64,000 nt of DNA. Source: IMCC45349 sp047219225. GTDB lineage: Bacteria > Bacteroidota > Bacteroidia > Flavobacteriales > Flavobacteriaceae. Of the stretch, positions 44,189 through 52,923 are shown piece after piece. The DNA lies in contig NZ_CP178208.1 of NCBI RefSeq assembly GCF_047219225.1, positions 1,426,001 to 1,490,000 of the forward strand. The letters are read 5' to 3'. Each line of letters opens with the position of its first letter. Position 1 is the stretch's first letter. Under the pieces are notes generated by a model. It was not told the DNA's origin. It saw only the letters and a list, made by a program, of their open reading frames with translations, and searched no databases. A program made the position numbers and the translations under genes.

Positions 44189-45049
44189 ATGGCAAACTTA
44201 AAAGAAATACGTAATAGAATATCGTCAGTGTCTTCAACGATGCAGATTACAAGTGCTATGAAAATGGTATCTGCTGCAAAGTTAAAAAAGGCTCAAGATG
44301 CTATTACTGCAATGCGTCCATATGCTAATAAGTTAACTGAACTTTTACAAAGTTTAAGTGCAACTTTAGATGCAGATTCTGGAAGTAAATATGCAAACCA
44401 ACGTCAAGTTAATAAAGTATTAATAGTTGGTATTACTTCAAATAGAGGATTATGTGGTGCTTTTAATTCAAACATAGTTAAAGAGGTTACTAAATTAGCT
44501 AACGAAAAGTATGCTAATCAAGAAGTATCTTATTTAGCTATAGGTAAAAAAGCAAATGATGCATTCGTTAAAATGGGAACTGTAATTGCTAATGAAAGTG
44601 AAGTTTTTGATGACTTAACTTTTGATAATGTTGCAGAAATAGCTCAACTTTTAATGGATAAATTTGTTGATGGAGAGTTCGATAAAATCGAATTAGTTTA
44701 TAACAAGTTTAAAAATGCTGCAACGCAAATAGTAATGACAGAGCAATTTTTACCAATTGTTCCAGTAGAAAGTGATGCAAATGTTAATCTTGATTACATC
44801 TTTGAGCCATCTAAAGTTGAAATCGTAGAAACATTAATTCCTAAGTCATTAAAAACGCAGTTGTATAAAGCTATTCGTGATAGTTTTGCTAGTGAGCATG
44901 GTGCACGTATGACAGCAATGCATAAAGCAACAGATAATGCTACAGAATTAAGAGATCAATTAAAATTAACTTATAATAAAGCACGTCAAGCTGCCATTAC
45001 TAACGAGATTTTAGAAATTGTTGGTGGTGCAGAAGCGTTAAACAACTAA
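44189..45049 (+). CDS. atpG: ATP synthase F1 subunit gamma
   Basis: A 286-residue central-stalk subunit. The N-terminal helix (MANLKEIRNRISSVSSTMQI, then TSAMKMVSAAKLKKAQ) and the C-terminal helix with SEHGARMTAMHKATDNA and RQAAITNEILEIVGGA are the standard rotor helices. It is the last gene of this cluster and is closed by a strong terminator; atpD and atpC must lie elsewhere. Confidence 0.96.
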   Translation: MANLKEIRNRISSVSSTMQITSAMKMVSAAKLKKAQDAITAMRPYANKLTELLQSLSATLDADSGSKYANQRQVNKVLIVGITSNRGLCGAFNSNIVKEVTKLANEKYANQEVSYLAIGKKANDAFVKMGTVIANESEVFDDLTFDNVAEIAQLLMDKFVDGEFDKIELVYNKFKNAATQIVMTEQFLPIVPVESDANVNLDYIFEPSKVEIVETLIPKSLKTQLYKAIRDSFASEHGARMTAMHKATDNATELRDQLKLTYNKARQAAITNEILEIVGGAEALNN

Positions 45050-45072
45050 TAGTTAGTTTTAAATAATATATA

Positions 45073-45101
45073 AAGCCTTACTTTCTAGTAAGGCTTTTTT
45101 T
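45073..45101 (+). terminator. Terminator of the atp operon
   Basis: AAGCCTTAC (45073-45081), 6-base loop, GTAAGGCTT (45088-45096) and a T-run to 45101, 24 bases after the atpG stop. The inner stem equals that of the terminator at 32691-32712. Confidence 0.93.
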
Positions 45102-45144
45102 ATGGCATAGCTATTGTTTGTATATTTAATATAAGTTTTATGTT

Positions 45145-45663
45145 ATGAGAGTTATTAAAAACAGTTTTAATGTGTTAGTGTTTTTGTTAATGATGTTTAG
45201 TTTTTCACAATGTGCAAGCACAAAAAAAGTACAATTACAAGAAGAATTTCCTGTAGAGTTTGGTGAGGTTTACTTCCAAAAATGGACATCTGGAATTAAA
45301 GAAGGAGGTTCTGGGTTTGACTTTTATATCTATTTCAATCATGAATTACCTACAAATATAGATTTAGACTCTGTTTATTTTATGAATAAAGTAGCTAAAC
45401 TAAAAAAATCAAATGCTAGCAGTAAGTTATTTATAGCTCATTTTAAAGAGATTAATAAAAATCAAATTGTTTTAAGTAACGAACCTAATGCCGAATACAG
45501 TAACAAATTACCATTAAAGCTAACTAAACAACCTTTTGAATTAAAGAGTAATCAATGTATTATTAGCTATATAAAAGATTCTGTTACTCATTATTATAAA
45601 TTTAGTGAAGTTATAGAAAAAGAGCCACTACTTTATCCTAGTGCTCCAAATAACAAGCAATAA
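45145..45663 (+). CDS. Putative lipoprotein, unknown function
   Basis: A 172-residue protein with a signal peptide and a probable lipobox ending at C23 (FSQC, followed by ASTKK, a common flavobacterial lipoprotein start). The mature part alternates polar and hydrophobic residues and is likely a small beta domain. I recognise no family. It lies between the atp terminator and the second flippase gene, from which a 56-base gap separates it. Confidence 0.7.
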   Translation: MRVIKNSFNVLVFLLMMFSFSQCASTKKVQLQEEFPVEFGEVYFQKWTSGIKEGGSGFDFYIYFNHELPTNIDLDSVYFMNKVAKLKKSNASSKLFIAHFKEINKNQIVLSNEPNAEYSNKLPLKLTKQPFELKSNQCIISYIKDSVTHYYKFSEVIEKEPLLYPSAPNNKQ

Positions 45664-45719
45664 CTTAGGTTGCATAACGTTTAGTAAAAACGTATTTTTA
45701 GCACTATAAACACAACTTT

Positions 45720-47147
45720 TTGAGTACACTCAAATCCTTTTTTAAAGACACAATTATTTATGGTTTAGCAACAGTTTTGCCTAGACTCATGAATTTTGTT
45801 TTGGTGCCTTTACATACTGATACACTTGATACAGTTAGTTATTCAGACAACACATACTTTTATGTTTATGCAGCTTTTTTTAACGTATTGCTTACATATG
45901 GTATGGAAACAGCTTTTTTTAGATTTTTCAGTAAATCCAAAGAGCAATCAAATGTGTTTTCAACAGCATTAATAAGTCTTACGATTTCAACGGTTTTAAT
46001 TTTCGCCTTTGTTTTTGCATTTAATGAGCCAATAGCTCAAAGTTTAGGTTTAAGATTAGATTATTTTAATTATTTAGTAGGAGTAATAGCCTTAGATACT
46101 CTTGTAGTAGCACCATTTGCTTATTTAAGAGCAACAGGAAGACCTATTAAGTTTACTGCTATAAAGTTGAGTAATATTGCCATATATGTTGCTTTAAACT
46201 TCTTTTTTCTTTGGGCAGTTCCAAAATTTGGGATTACAGTTTCAGGCTACGATAAAGCAGATTTGGTAAAGTATATTTTCATAGCTAATATAGCTGCAAG
46301 TGCATTTACTTTAATATTATTATCGCCTTATTTTTTCAAAACTAAATTGGTTTTTGATAAGAGTATTTTCAAACAGATGCTTGGTTATAGTTGGCCAATT
46401 ATGGTAGCTGGATTAGCTTATGTTGTAAACGAAAATTTTGATAAGTGGATATTACCTCAGTTATTAGATAAAGATATTAATGGTGCGTATGCAGGATGTT
46501 ATAAAATAGCAGTGTTTATGACTATTTTTATTCAAGCTTTTCGTTTAGGTGCAGAGCCTTTTTTCTTTAACCATGCAAAAGAAAAAAATGCTAAGAAGAC
46601 TTATGCAACAATAATGAAGTATTTTGTAATATTTGGAAGTTTAATGTTACTATTTATTGTTACTTACTTAGATATATTTAAGGAGTTAATTGTGAGAGAC
46701 GAATCGTATTGGATTGCTTTAGATATTATACCAATTGTATTGCTAGCTAATTTGTGTTTAGGTATTTATTTTAATCTAGCTATTTGGTACAAACTTACAG
46801 ATAAGACCCGATATGGAATGTATATCTCAATTGTTGGAGCTGTAATTACGATAGCATGCAATATGCTTTTAATTCCTAAGTTTGGTTTTATTGCTGCTGC
46901 TTGGGCAACGTTATTAGCATATTTAAGTATGGTAATAATCTCTTTTGTTTTAGGACAAAAGCATTACAAAGTTCCTTATGATGTATTTAGGGTTTTATTA
47001 TATCTAATTGTAGGAGCAGGATTGTCATTTTTAGTGTATTATAATTTCAATACAAATTATTATATAAGTACAGCGATTCTGTTTGTATTTTTTGCATTTA
47101 TATTAGTTTTGGAAAAAAACGAAATCAAACAACTTTTAAAAAGATAA
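45720..47147 (+). CDS. Polysaccharide/lipid flippase of the MOP superfamily (second in the window)
   Basis: A 475-residue protein with about 14 hydrophobic helices; TIIYGLATVLPRLMNFVLVPLHT at the start and ENFDKWILPQLLDKD in the middle are typical of the MurJ/Wzx-like oligosaccharide flippases of Bacteroidota. It is not in the glycan locus and sits before dut and peptidoglycan-related genes, so it may flip a cell-wall or LPS precursor instead. It starts at TTG 45720; no ATG lies before the first helix. Confidence 0.85.
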   Translation: MSTLKSFFKDTIIYGLATVLPRLMNFVLVPLHTDTLDTVSYSDNTYFYVYAAFFNVLLTYGMETAFFRFFSKSKEQSNVFSTALISLTISTVLIFAFVFAFNEPIAQSLGLRLDYFNYLVGVIALDTLVVAPFAYLRATGRPIKFTAIKLSNIAIYVALNFFFLWAVPKFGITVSGYDKADLVKYIFIANIAASAFTLILLSPYFFKTKLVFDKSIFKQMLGYSWPIMVAGLAYVVNENFDKWILPQLLDKDINGAYAGCYKIAVFMTIFIQAFRLGAEPFFFNHAKEKNAKKTYATIMKYFVIFGSLMLLFIVTYLDIFKELIVRDESYWIALDIIPIVLLANLCLGIYFNLAIWYKLTDKTRYGMYISIVGAVITIACNMLLIPKFGFIAAAWATLLAYLSMVIISFVLGQKHYKVPYDVFRVLLYLIVGAGLSFLVYYNFNTNYYISTAILFVFFAFILVLEKNEIKQLLKR

Positions 47148-47148
47148 A

Positions 47149-47583
47149 ATGGATATAAAAATTATAAATAAGTCAGCGCATAAGTTACCACATTATGAAA
47201 CAATTGCTTCAGCTGGAATGGACTTAAGAGCTAATATAGAAGAACCAATTACGTTAAAACCTCTAGAGCGTACTATTGTTAAAACAGGCTTATTTATAGA
47301 GTTACCAATCGGTTTTGAAGCGCAAGTTAGACCCCGAAGTGGTTTAGCAGCAAAAAAAGGAATTACGGTACTAAATGCACCAGGAACTGTTGATGCAGAT
47401 TATAGAGGTGAAATAGGCGTAATTCTTGTTAACTTGTCTAATGACGATTTTGTTATAGAGAATGGAGAGCGTGTAGCGCAATTAGTGATTGCAAAACATG
47501 AACGAGCAGAATGGATAGAGGTTAACGAATTATCTAGTACAGAAAGAGGAGCTGGAGGTTTTGGAAGCACTGGAACAAAATAA
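47149..47583 (+). CDS. dut: dUTP diphosphatase
   Basis: Cleaves dUTP to dUMP, keeping uracil out of DNA and feeding dTMP synthesis. The 144-residue trimeric dUTPase has all five motifs: SAGMDLRA, PRSGLA, GTVDADYRGEI, the R in NGERVAQLVI, and the C-terminal RGAGGFGSTG that closes the active site. It starts one base after the flippase stop. Confidence 0.97.
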   Translation: MDIKIINKSAHKLPHYETIASAGMDLRANIEEPITLKPLERTIVKTGLFIELPIGFEAQVRPRSGLAAKKGITVLNAPGTVDADYRGEIGVILVNLSNDDFVIENGERVAQLVIAKHERAEWIEVNELSSTERGAGGFGSTGTK

Positions 47584-47646
47584 CCGTTAAATTTGATTTA
47601 ATATTTGTAATTGTCATCAACAAAAGCCTTAATTTTAAAGGTTAAA

Positions 47647-49008
47647 ATGAAAAAGAGAATAAAAATAGTATTATTGTTTGTAGGCATATTATGTATGCCT
47701 CAACTTCATTTTGCCCAAGTTGATTTTAATAAAGTGCCTAATGATGACTTAGGTAATATGGAAGATGAGTTTCAAGAACATTTTTTTGAAGCTTTAAAAC
47801 AGAAAGGAATAGAAAACTACGATAGAGCAGTAACATCATTGCTTCAATGTATAAATCTTGAGAGCACACATCCAATTGTTTTTTTTGAGTTAGGAAAAAA
47901 CTACGTTATGCTTAAAAACTTTGGTGCAGCCGAAGACGCATTTAAAAAGGCAATTGCTTTGGATGAGGAAAATGAGTGGTATCGTGATGGGTTATATGGA
48001 GTTTATTTAGATACTAAAGAGTATGATAAAGCAATTAGAACGCTAAAATCATTAATAAAATACCATCCAGATTATAAAAAGGATTTAGCAAACGTTTATT
48101 ATCAAAATAAGAATTATAAGGAGGCTTTAAATGTTTTAGATGAGTTAGATGCCGAAGAAGGCCAATCAAAGCTTAGAGATCGTTTACGTAATACTATTTA
48201 CAATATTACAGGTGCTGATAAAGATAGAATTCAAAACATTAAGCATAAAATAGCTAACGACCCTCAAAACGAAGACAATTATTTAAGTTTAATTTATCGT
48301 TACAGCGAATTAGGAGACAAAAAGAAAGCTTTTGAAACTGCTAAAGAACTTTTAAAAATTAAACCAGAGTCGCATTTGGTACATTTAGCCTTATACAAGT
48401 ATTACTTAGATGCCAATGAAGAATCCAAGGCTATTGAATCAATGAAAGTTGTAGTTAAAAGTAAAACTGTAAAGCCAGAAGCCAAAGCTAAAGTATTGAA
48501 TGATTTTGTGAATTTTGTTAAAGACAACCCACAATATGAAGGTGATTTGTTAGAAGTCACTACCATGGTTAGTGATGATAATACAGGAAAGTCTGATGTA
48601 GAATTAGCTAAATATTATCTACAAAAAAATAATAAAGAAAAGGCATTAGCTCATTACAAGATAGCTTTAGAAAAAGAACCTGATAGCTTTTCAATGATTA
48701 AAAGTGTTTTGTTATTATACATTGATTTAAATCAATTTGAAAAAGCTTCAGAATTAAGTAGTCAAGCACTTGAAACTTATCCAGCCCAACCAATACTATA
48801 TTTAGCTAATGGTGTAGCAAATAATAATTTGAATCGTCCTAAAGATGCAATAGAGAGCTTAGAAATGGGAGTGGACTATGTTATAGATAATGTAATTATG
48901 GAAGTCGATTTTTATAAGCAGTTAAGTATTGCATATAAAATGACAAATAATATTACCAAGTCTAATGCGTTTGCTAATAAAGCGCAAAAGCTTTTAAATA
49001 AAGAATGA
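47647..49008 (+). CDS. Exported tetratricopeptide repeat protein
   Basis: A 453-residue periplasmic protein. The signal peptide is about residues 1-24 (ending HFAQ), followed by about eight TPR-like helix pairs, for example HPIVFFELGKNYVMLKNFGA and EKALAHYKIALEKEP. TPRs bind partner proteins; the client is unknown. I use ATG 47647, which starts the signal peptide, rather than TTG 47611. It overlaps the DUF4292 gene by 4 bases and is probably in one operon with dut, DUF4292 and the LytM-like gene. Confidence 0.85.
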   Translation: MKKRIKIVLLFVGILCMPQLHFAQVDFNKVPNDDLGNMEDEFQEHFFEALKQKGIENYDRAVTSLLQCINLESTHPIVFFELGKNYVMLKNFGAAEDAFKKAIALDEENEWYRDGLYGVYLDTKEYDKAIRTLKSLIKYHPDYKKDLANVYYQNKNYKEALNVLDELDAEEGQSKLRDRLRNTIYNITGADKDRIQNIKHKIANDPQNEDNYLSLIYRYSELGDKKKAFETAKELLKIKPESHLVHLALYKYYLDANEESKAIESMKVVVKSKTVKPEAKAKVLNDFVNFVKDNPQYEGDLLEVTTMVSDDNTGKSDVELAKYYLQKNNKEKALAHYKIALEKEPDSFSMIKSVLLLYIDLNQFEKASELSSQALETYPAQPILYLANGVANNNLNRPKDAIESLEMGVDYVIDNVIMEVDFYKQLSIAYKMTNNITKSNAFANKAQKLLNKE

Positions 49009-49778
49009 AACAAATAGCTAAAATAGCGTCATTACTCACTTTAATGTTAATGTTTGGATGTAAATCCTATAAAAGCGTTATGGCTAAAGGTGAACTAGAT
49101 ACTAAATTGTCATCAAGACAAATTATTAAAGCACACCAAAAACAAGACACTAAGTTCAAAACTCTACAATCAAGGGTTAAGGTTGAATATAAACAAGGCG
49201 ATCAATCGCAATCACATTCCATTAATTTAAGAATGGAAAAAGATAAAACCATTTGGATTAGTGCAACTTTAGGAATAGTAAGAGCTAAAATAACACCAGA
49301 AAAAGTGAGCTTTTATAACAAGCTTGATAATACCTATTTTGATGGTGATTTTTCTTTAATCAGCGATCTTTTAGGGACAGAGTTAAATTTTAATAATGTT
49401 CAAAACCTATTGTTAGGCGAATCCTTATTTAACTTAAAAAACGACAGTTATGAAGCAGGAACTCATGAAACGTCGTATATGTTAACGCCTGAAAATCAAA
49501 ATACCCTTTTTGAAATTTTCTTTTTGTTAAACCCTGCTCATTTTAAAATGGACTCACAGCAATTAGCACAACCTGTTGAAAGTAGATTATTACAAATAGA
49601 TTATAAAGATTATCAAGAGGTAGAAAAACAAATATTGCCTAAAAATATTAAGGTTATAGCACTTGAAAGCGATGAGCAAACTACCATTGAAATGGAATTT
49701 AAATCGGTAAGTTTAAACAATGATTTAAGATTTCCGTTTAGAATACCTTCTGGGTTTAAAGAAATTGTTGTTAAATAA
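49005..49778 (+). CDS. DUF4292 lipoprotein
   Basis: A 257-residue lipoprotein with lipobox MFGC (C19) and a domain rich in beta strands (HSINLRMEKDKTIWISATLG, then GIVRAKITPEKVSFYN) that fits DUF4292, related in shape to LolA/LolB lipoprotein carriers. A part in moving lipids or lipoproteins to the outer membrane is plausible but not shown. It overlaps its neighbours by 4 bases and 1 base. Confidence 0.85.
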   Translation: MKQIAKIASLLTLMLMFGCKSYKSVMAKGELDTKLSSRQIIKAHQKQDTKFKTLQSRVKVEYKQGDQSQSHSINLRMEKDKTIWISATLGIVRAKITPEKVSFYNKLDNTYFDGDFSLISDLLGTELNFNNVQNLLLGESLFNLKNDSYEAGTHETSYMLTPENQNTLFEIFFLLNPAHFKMDSQQLAQPVESRLLQIDYKDYQEVEKQILPKNIKVIALESDEQTTIEMEFKSVSLNNDLRFPFRIPSGFKEIVVK

Positions 49779-51004
49779 TGAACGCCTTAAAATCGTATAG
49801 ATATTTATTTTTTATTGCACTATTTTTATGTAGTGTATCAATTAATTCTCAAAGTAAGAAGCAACAACAGCTTGAAGCTAAAAGACAAGAATTACGTAAA
49901 GAAATTTCGCAATTAAACACATTGTTGTTCAAGGGGAAAGAAGAGCAAAAATCAGTTGTAACTAATGTCGAAAACTTAGATTATAAGGTCTCAGTGCTTA
50001 AAAATTTAATAAGCATAACTAATCAACAAGCCAATTTGTTAACCAGAGAAATTAATGATAATCAAAAGCAAATAACAAATCTTAGAGATAAGCTAAAACT
50101 GTTAAAAGAAGAGTATGCAGCTATGATTGTAAAATCATACAAGAGTAAATCTGAGCAGAGTAAAGTTATGTTTTTATTATCATCAGCTAACTTTCAGCAA
50201 GCTTATAAACGTTTACAGTACATTAAGCAATATGCCGATTATCAAAAAAAGCAAGGAGAGGAAATAAAATTACAAACAGCCAAACTACAAGCATTAAATA
50301 CGGATTTGTTAAGTCAAAAAAAGGACAAGCAAAAGCTTATAGAAGAAAATAGACAGACAAAACAAGAGCTTGAAAATGAGTTAAAGCAACAAGAAATAAT
50401 TGTTGCTAGCATAAAACAAGATTTAAGTAAGTATACTTCTCAGATTAGAACAAAACAAAAAGAAGTAGATAAAATAGATAAGCAAATAGAAAAGATTATT
50501 AGAGATGCCATTGCAAAATCAAATAGAAAAGCAGGGAAATCTAGTAACTCAAAAACATTTGCATTAACACCAGAACAAAAGCAATTGGCAGCTAGTTTTA
50601 CAGCTAATAAAGGAAAATTACCTTGGCCAGTAAAAGAAGGTATTGTTAAAGTGCGTTATGGAACAAGACCATCTCCAATTGACAGAACGGTTAAAATTAA
50701 AAGTAATGGTGTTCGTATAGTAACCAATAAAGGTGAAACAGTTCGTGCTGTTTTTGAAGGCGAAGTATTAAATGTTATGACGCCTAAAAATGGAAATAAA
50801 GCCATAATGATTAAGCATGGTAACTATATTACTATCTATAAAAACCTATCTAAAATTTACGTTAGTAAAGGTGATAAGGTAAATACAAAACAAGAAATAG
50901 GAGAAGTAATTACTAATAAAGCTTCAGGAGAAGCAGTGCTAAGCTTTGTAATTTATAAAGATAGTAAAACACAAAACCCAGCACATTGGATTTATAAGCT
51001 CTAA
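49778..51004 (+). CDS. EnvC-like murein hydrolase activator with degenerate LytM domain
   Basis: A 408-residue periplasmic protein: signal peptide to about residue 25 (SINSQS), a long coiled coil at about 27-245, and a C-terminal LytM domain (about 285-408). The zinc ligands of active M23 enzymes are missing: the first-histidine position reads IKSNGVRIV and the HxH position reads LSFVIYKD. This matches EnvC-type proteins, which switch on amidases at the division site rather than cutting peptidoglycan. It ends the operon that begins with dut or the flippase. Confidence 0.9.
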   Translation: MNALKSYRYLFFIALFLCSVSINSQSKKQQQLEAKRQELRKEISQLNTLLFKGKEEQKSVVTNVENLDYKVSVLKNLISITNQQANLLTREINDNQKQITNLRDKLKLLKEEYAAMIVKSYKSKSEQSKVMFLLSSANFQQAYKRLQYIKQYADYQKKQGEEIKLQTAKLQALNTDLLSQKKDKQKLIEENRQTKQELENELKQQEIIVASIKQDLSKYTSQIRTKQKEVDKIDKQIEKIIRDAIAKSNRKAGKSSNSKTFALTPEQKQLAASFTANKGKLPWPVKEGIVKVRYGTRPSPIDRTVKIKSNGVRIVTNKGETVRAVFEGEVLNVMTPKNGNKAIMIKHGNYITIYKNLSKIYVSKGDKVNTKQEIGEVITNKASGEAVLSFVIYKDSKTQNPAHWIYKL

Positions 51005-51006
51005 TC

Positions 51007-51228
51007 TTAAATCTTAACTACCACATAACCTCTTCTTGTTTTTTTGTAGTGTCTCCCATTCCAGTAGTAGTAACGTTTGCCTTTAACTACAACTATTTTA
51101 TGGTTTTTAGGAGCAACTTTAACAATTGTAGTGCTAGTAGCAGGAGCTGTTCTAACAACTACACGTTTAGCACATGAGTTAAGACTTAATGTAAAAAATA
51201 TACCTAGAATAAATATAAAGTGTCTCAT
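51007..51228 (-). CDS. Small basic lipoprotein
   Basis: A 73-residue protein with signal and lipobox SLNSC (C19), a Val/Thr-rich spacer and a Lys/Tyr-rich end (GKRYYYWNGRHYKKTRRGY). The Y-Y-W-N-G-x-x-Y pattern recurs in small secreted Bacteroidota proteins of unknown role. It is convergent with the EnvC-like gene, two bases apart. Confidence 0.65.
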   Translation of the reverse strand: MRHFIFILGIFFTLSLNSCAKRVVVRTAPATSTTIVKVAPKNHKIVVVKGKRYYYWNGRHYKKTRRGYVVVKI

Positions 51229-51278
51229 AGTTTATGGTTTTTACTATAAGACTTTAAAAAACAAGTAAAGTTTAAAAA

Positions 51279-51788
51279 CTACTCAAAAAGTGCTTTCAAT
51301 TCGGTAGCATCTTGCGCTTTCATTTTACCAGCTAAGACTAAACTTAACTGCTTACGTCTTAAAGCACCATCAAATCGTATCTTTTCCTCTTTAGTTTCTG
51401 GTGTGATTTCTGGGATTTTTACTGGACGACCAGTTTCATCTACAGCAACAAACGTATAAATAGCTTCATTAGCTTTAGCACGTTCACCAGACTCTCTATC
51501 TTCAATCCAAACATCCAAGTAAATTTCCATCGAAGACCTAAAAGCACGAGATACTTTTGCTTCAACAGTTACCACACTACCAACAGGAACAGCTCTGTTA
51601 AACGCTACGTGGTTTACAGATGCAGTTACTACAATTCTTCTAGAATGACGTCTAGCAGCAATACTAGCAGCACGATCCATACGTGCAAGTAATTCGCCAC
51701 CAAATAAATTATTTAATGGATTAGTTTCACTAGGTAAAACCAAATCGGTCATTGTAGTTTTAGAATCTTTAGGATGTTTAATTTCCAT
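51279..51788 (-). CDS. Acyl-CoA thioesterase (hot-dog fold)
   Basis: A 169-residue YciA/BACH-type thioesterase. NPLNNLFGGELLARMDRAA holds the catalytic asparagine/aspartate region, and VVTASVNHVAFNRAV is the second conserved strand. It hydrolyses acyl-CoA to fatty acid and CoA in the cytosol. I start at ATG 51788 (MEIKHPKDS); the longer reading from 51818 would overlap the -7 box. Confidence 0.92.
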   Translation of the reverse strand: MEIKHPKDSKTTMTDLVLPSETNPLNNLFGGELLARMDRAASIAARRHSRRIVVTASVNHVAFNRAVPVGSVVTVEAKVSRAFRSSMEIYLDVWIEDRESGERAKANEAIYTFVAVDETGRPVKIPEITPETKEEKIRFDGALRRKQLSLVLAGKMKAQDATELKALFE

Positions 51789-51807
51789 AGCATTTATAAA
51801 TATGCGG

Positions 51808-51838
51808 CAAAGGTACAAAGGTAAGTTGTACTTATCAA
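51808..51838 (-). promoter_or_regulatory. Promoter of the thioesterase gene, with doubled -7 box
   Basis: On the minus strand TACCTTTG occurs twice in a row (51823-51816 and 51815-51808). A TTG at 51838-51836 stands 20 bases before the second copy, the expected spacing. The first copy may be an alternative start or chance duplication. Confidence 0.65.
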
Positions 51839-51881
51839 TGAGAGTTAACTCAAATTTAAAATAAAAGGGAGTCTAAAAAAC

Positions 51882-52820
51882 TTAGTCTAGTTTTTTAACA
51901 AGTAACCAAGCGTCTTTATTTTCATTAGTTCTAATGTCGTATAACGCTTTTTGTGCCTCAGCACGAGTTTCGTAACTAGAGTATATTACTTGGTGTAAAC
52001 CATACCTGTTTTCGCCAATTTTTCTAGCGCTATAACCTAAACCTTTTAGTTGATTTAGTTTTTTATCACAATTTTCTTCAAATCTAAAAGCACCAGCTAC
52101 AATATGAAAATTACCTGTTTGCTTTGTTACGTTTAAAGTAACAGCAGGAAGTGGATTATCAATTATAAAAGTAGCTTCTTGCACTTTGTTTTCAATAGCT
52201 TTATTAGCTTCTTCTTGTGCTAATAAATTATGCTGTTCTATTTGATTAACATAGTAATTTGAAGCTGTAAAACTTCCAATAGTAAGTGCAATTAATGCAA
52301 TAGCAGCATATTTTAAATAAGGCTTAGACTTGCGCTTTTCTGGTGTTATAGTTAAAGGAACTACTTTTTCGATAGCTTCAACCTCTTCTTTATAAACTTC
52401 ACGACTAATACTTGGAGATACAAATTGTGATAACCCAAAAGCATCAGTTAAGTAGTTTAAATGATAAGAAGGCGTAAAAGTTATTTTCCCTTCATTAGTT
52501 AAAACTAAATCACCAATGTTTTTAAAAGTCAAAGTTTCACCTTCAGCTAAATAAGATTTTAAAGCTTTAGTTTTTTTAGAAAGTTTTACAACAGCAGTTT
52601 CGTAAGGTATTTTTTCTACATCAGCAATGTATTTGGCTAATAAGCCATCGTTTTGCTTTAGTTGCTCATTAAAGGATAATACCTTTTTTGGAGGATAAAA
52701 TGCATTAGTACTTTCGTGTACTTTAGCTGAAACAGCTTGTGTTAAAAATGCACCAAACTGTGGTATAATAACACATTCGTATCTATATAATAAGTCGCTG
52801 ATGTAAGTTTCTAATTGCAT
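51882..52820 (-). CDS. HU-CCDC81-like and SPOR domain membrane protein
   Basis: A 312-residue protein in three parts. Residues 1-130 form two HU/IHF-like domains of the CCDC81 type (LETYISDLLYRYECVIIPQFG, FKNIGDLVLTNEGKITF). A membrane helix lies at about 170-190. Residues 230-312 are a SPOR domain (FHIVAGAFRFEENCDKKLNQL, GLHQVIYSSYETRAEA), which in other bacteria binds denuded peptidoglycan at division sites. The cytosolic HU part and the periplasmic SPOR part would thus be linked across the membrane. A TAACTTTG box is on the minus strand at 52833-52826. Confidence 0.88.
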   Translation of the reverse strand: MQLETYISDLLYRYECVIIPQFGAFLTQAVSAKVHESTNAFYPPKKVLSFNEQLKQNDGLLAKYIADVEKIPYETAVVKLSKKTKALKSYLAEGETLTFKNIGDLVLTNEGKITFTPSYHLNYLTDAFGLSQFVSPSISREVYKEEVEAIEKVVPLTITPEKRKSKPYLKYAAIALIALTIGSFTASNYYVNQIEQHNLLAQEEANKAIENKVQEATFIIDNPLPAVTLNVTKQTGNFHIVAGAFRFEENCDKKLNQLKGLGYSARKIGENRYGLHQVIYSSYETRAEAQKALYDIRTNENKDAWLLVKKLD

Positions 52821-52923
52821 AAAAACAAAGTTATAAATTTTTGTTCTCAGAAAAAAAATCGACCTAACAATTTATTAACACTTCAAAATTTAGTTACTTG
52901 TGTATTGAAAACCAGTAGAGTAA

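Noticed and set aside
51077..51268. 63-residue + ORF opposite the small basic lipoprotein
   Set aside because: The minus-strand protein has a clear lipobox; the + frame is its Val/Thr-rich complement.
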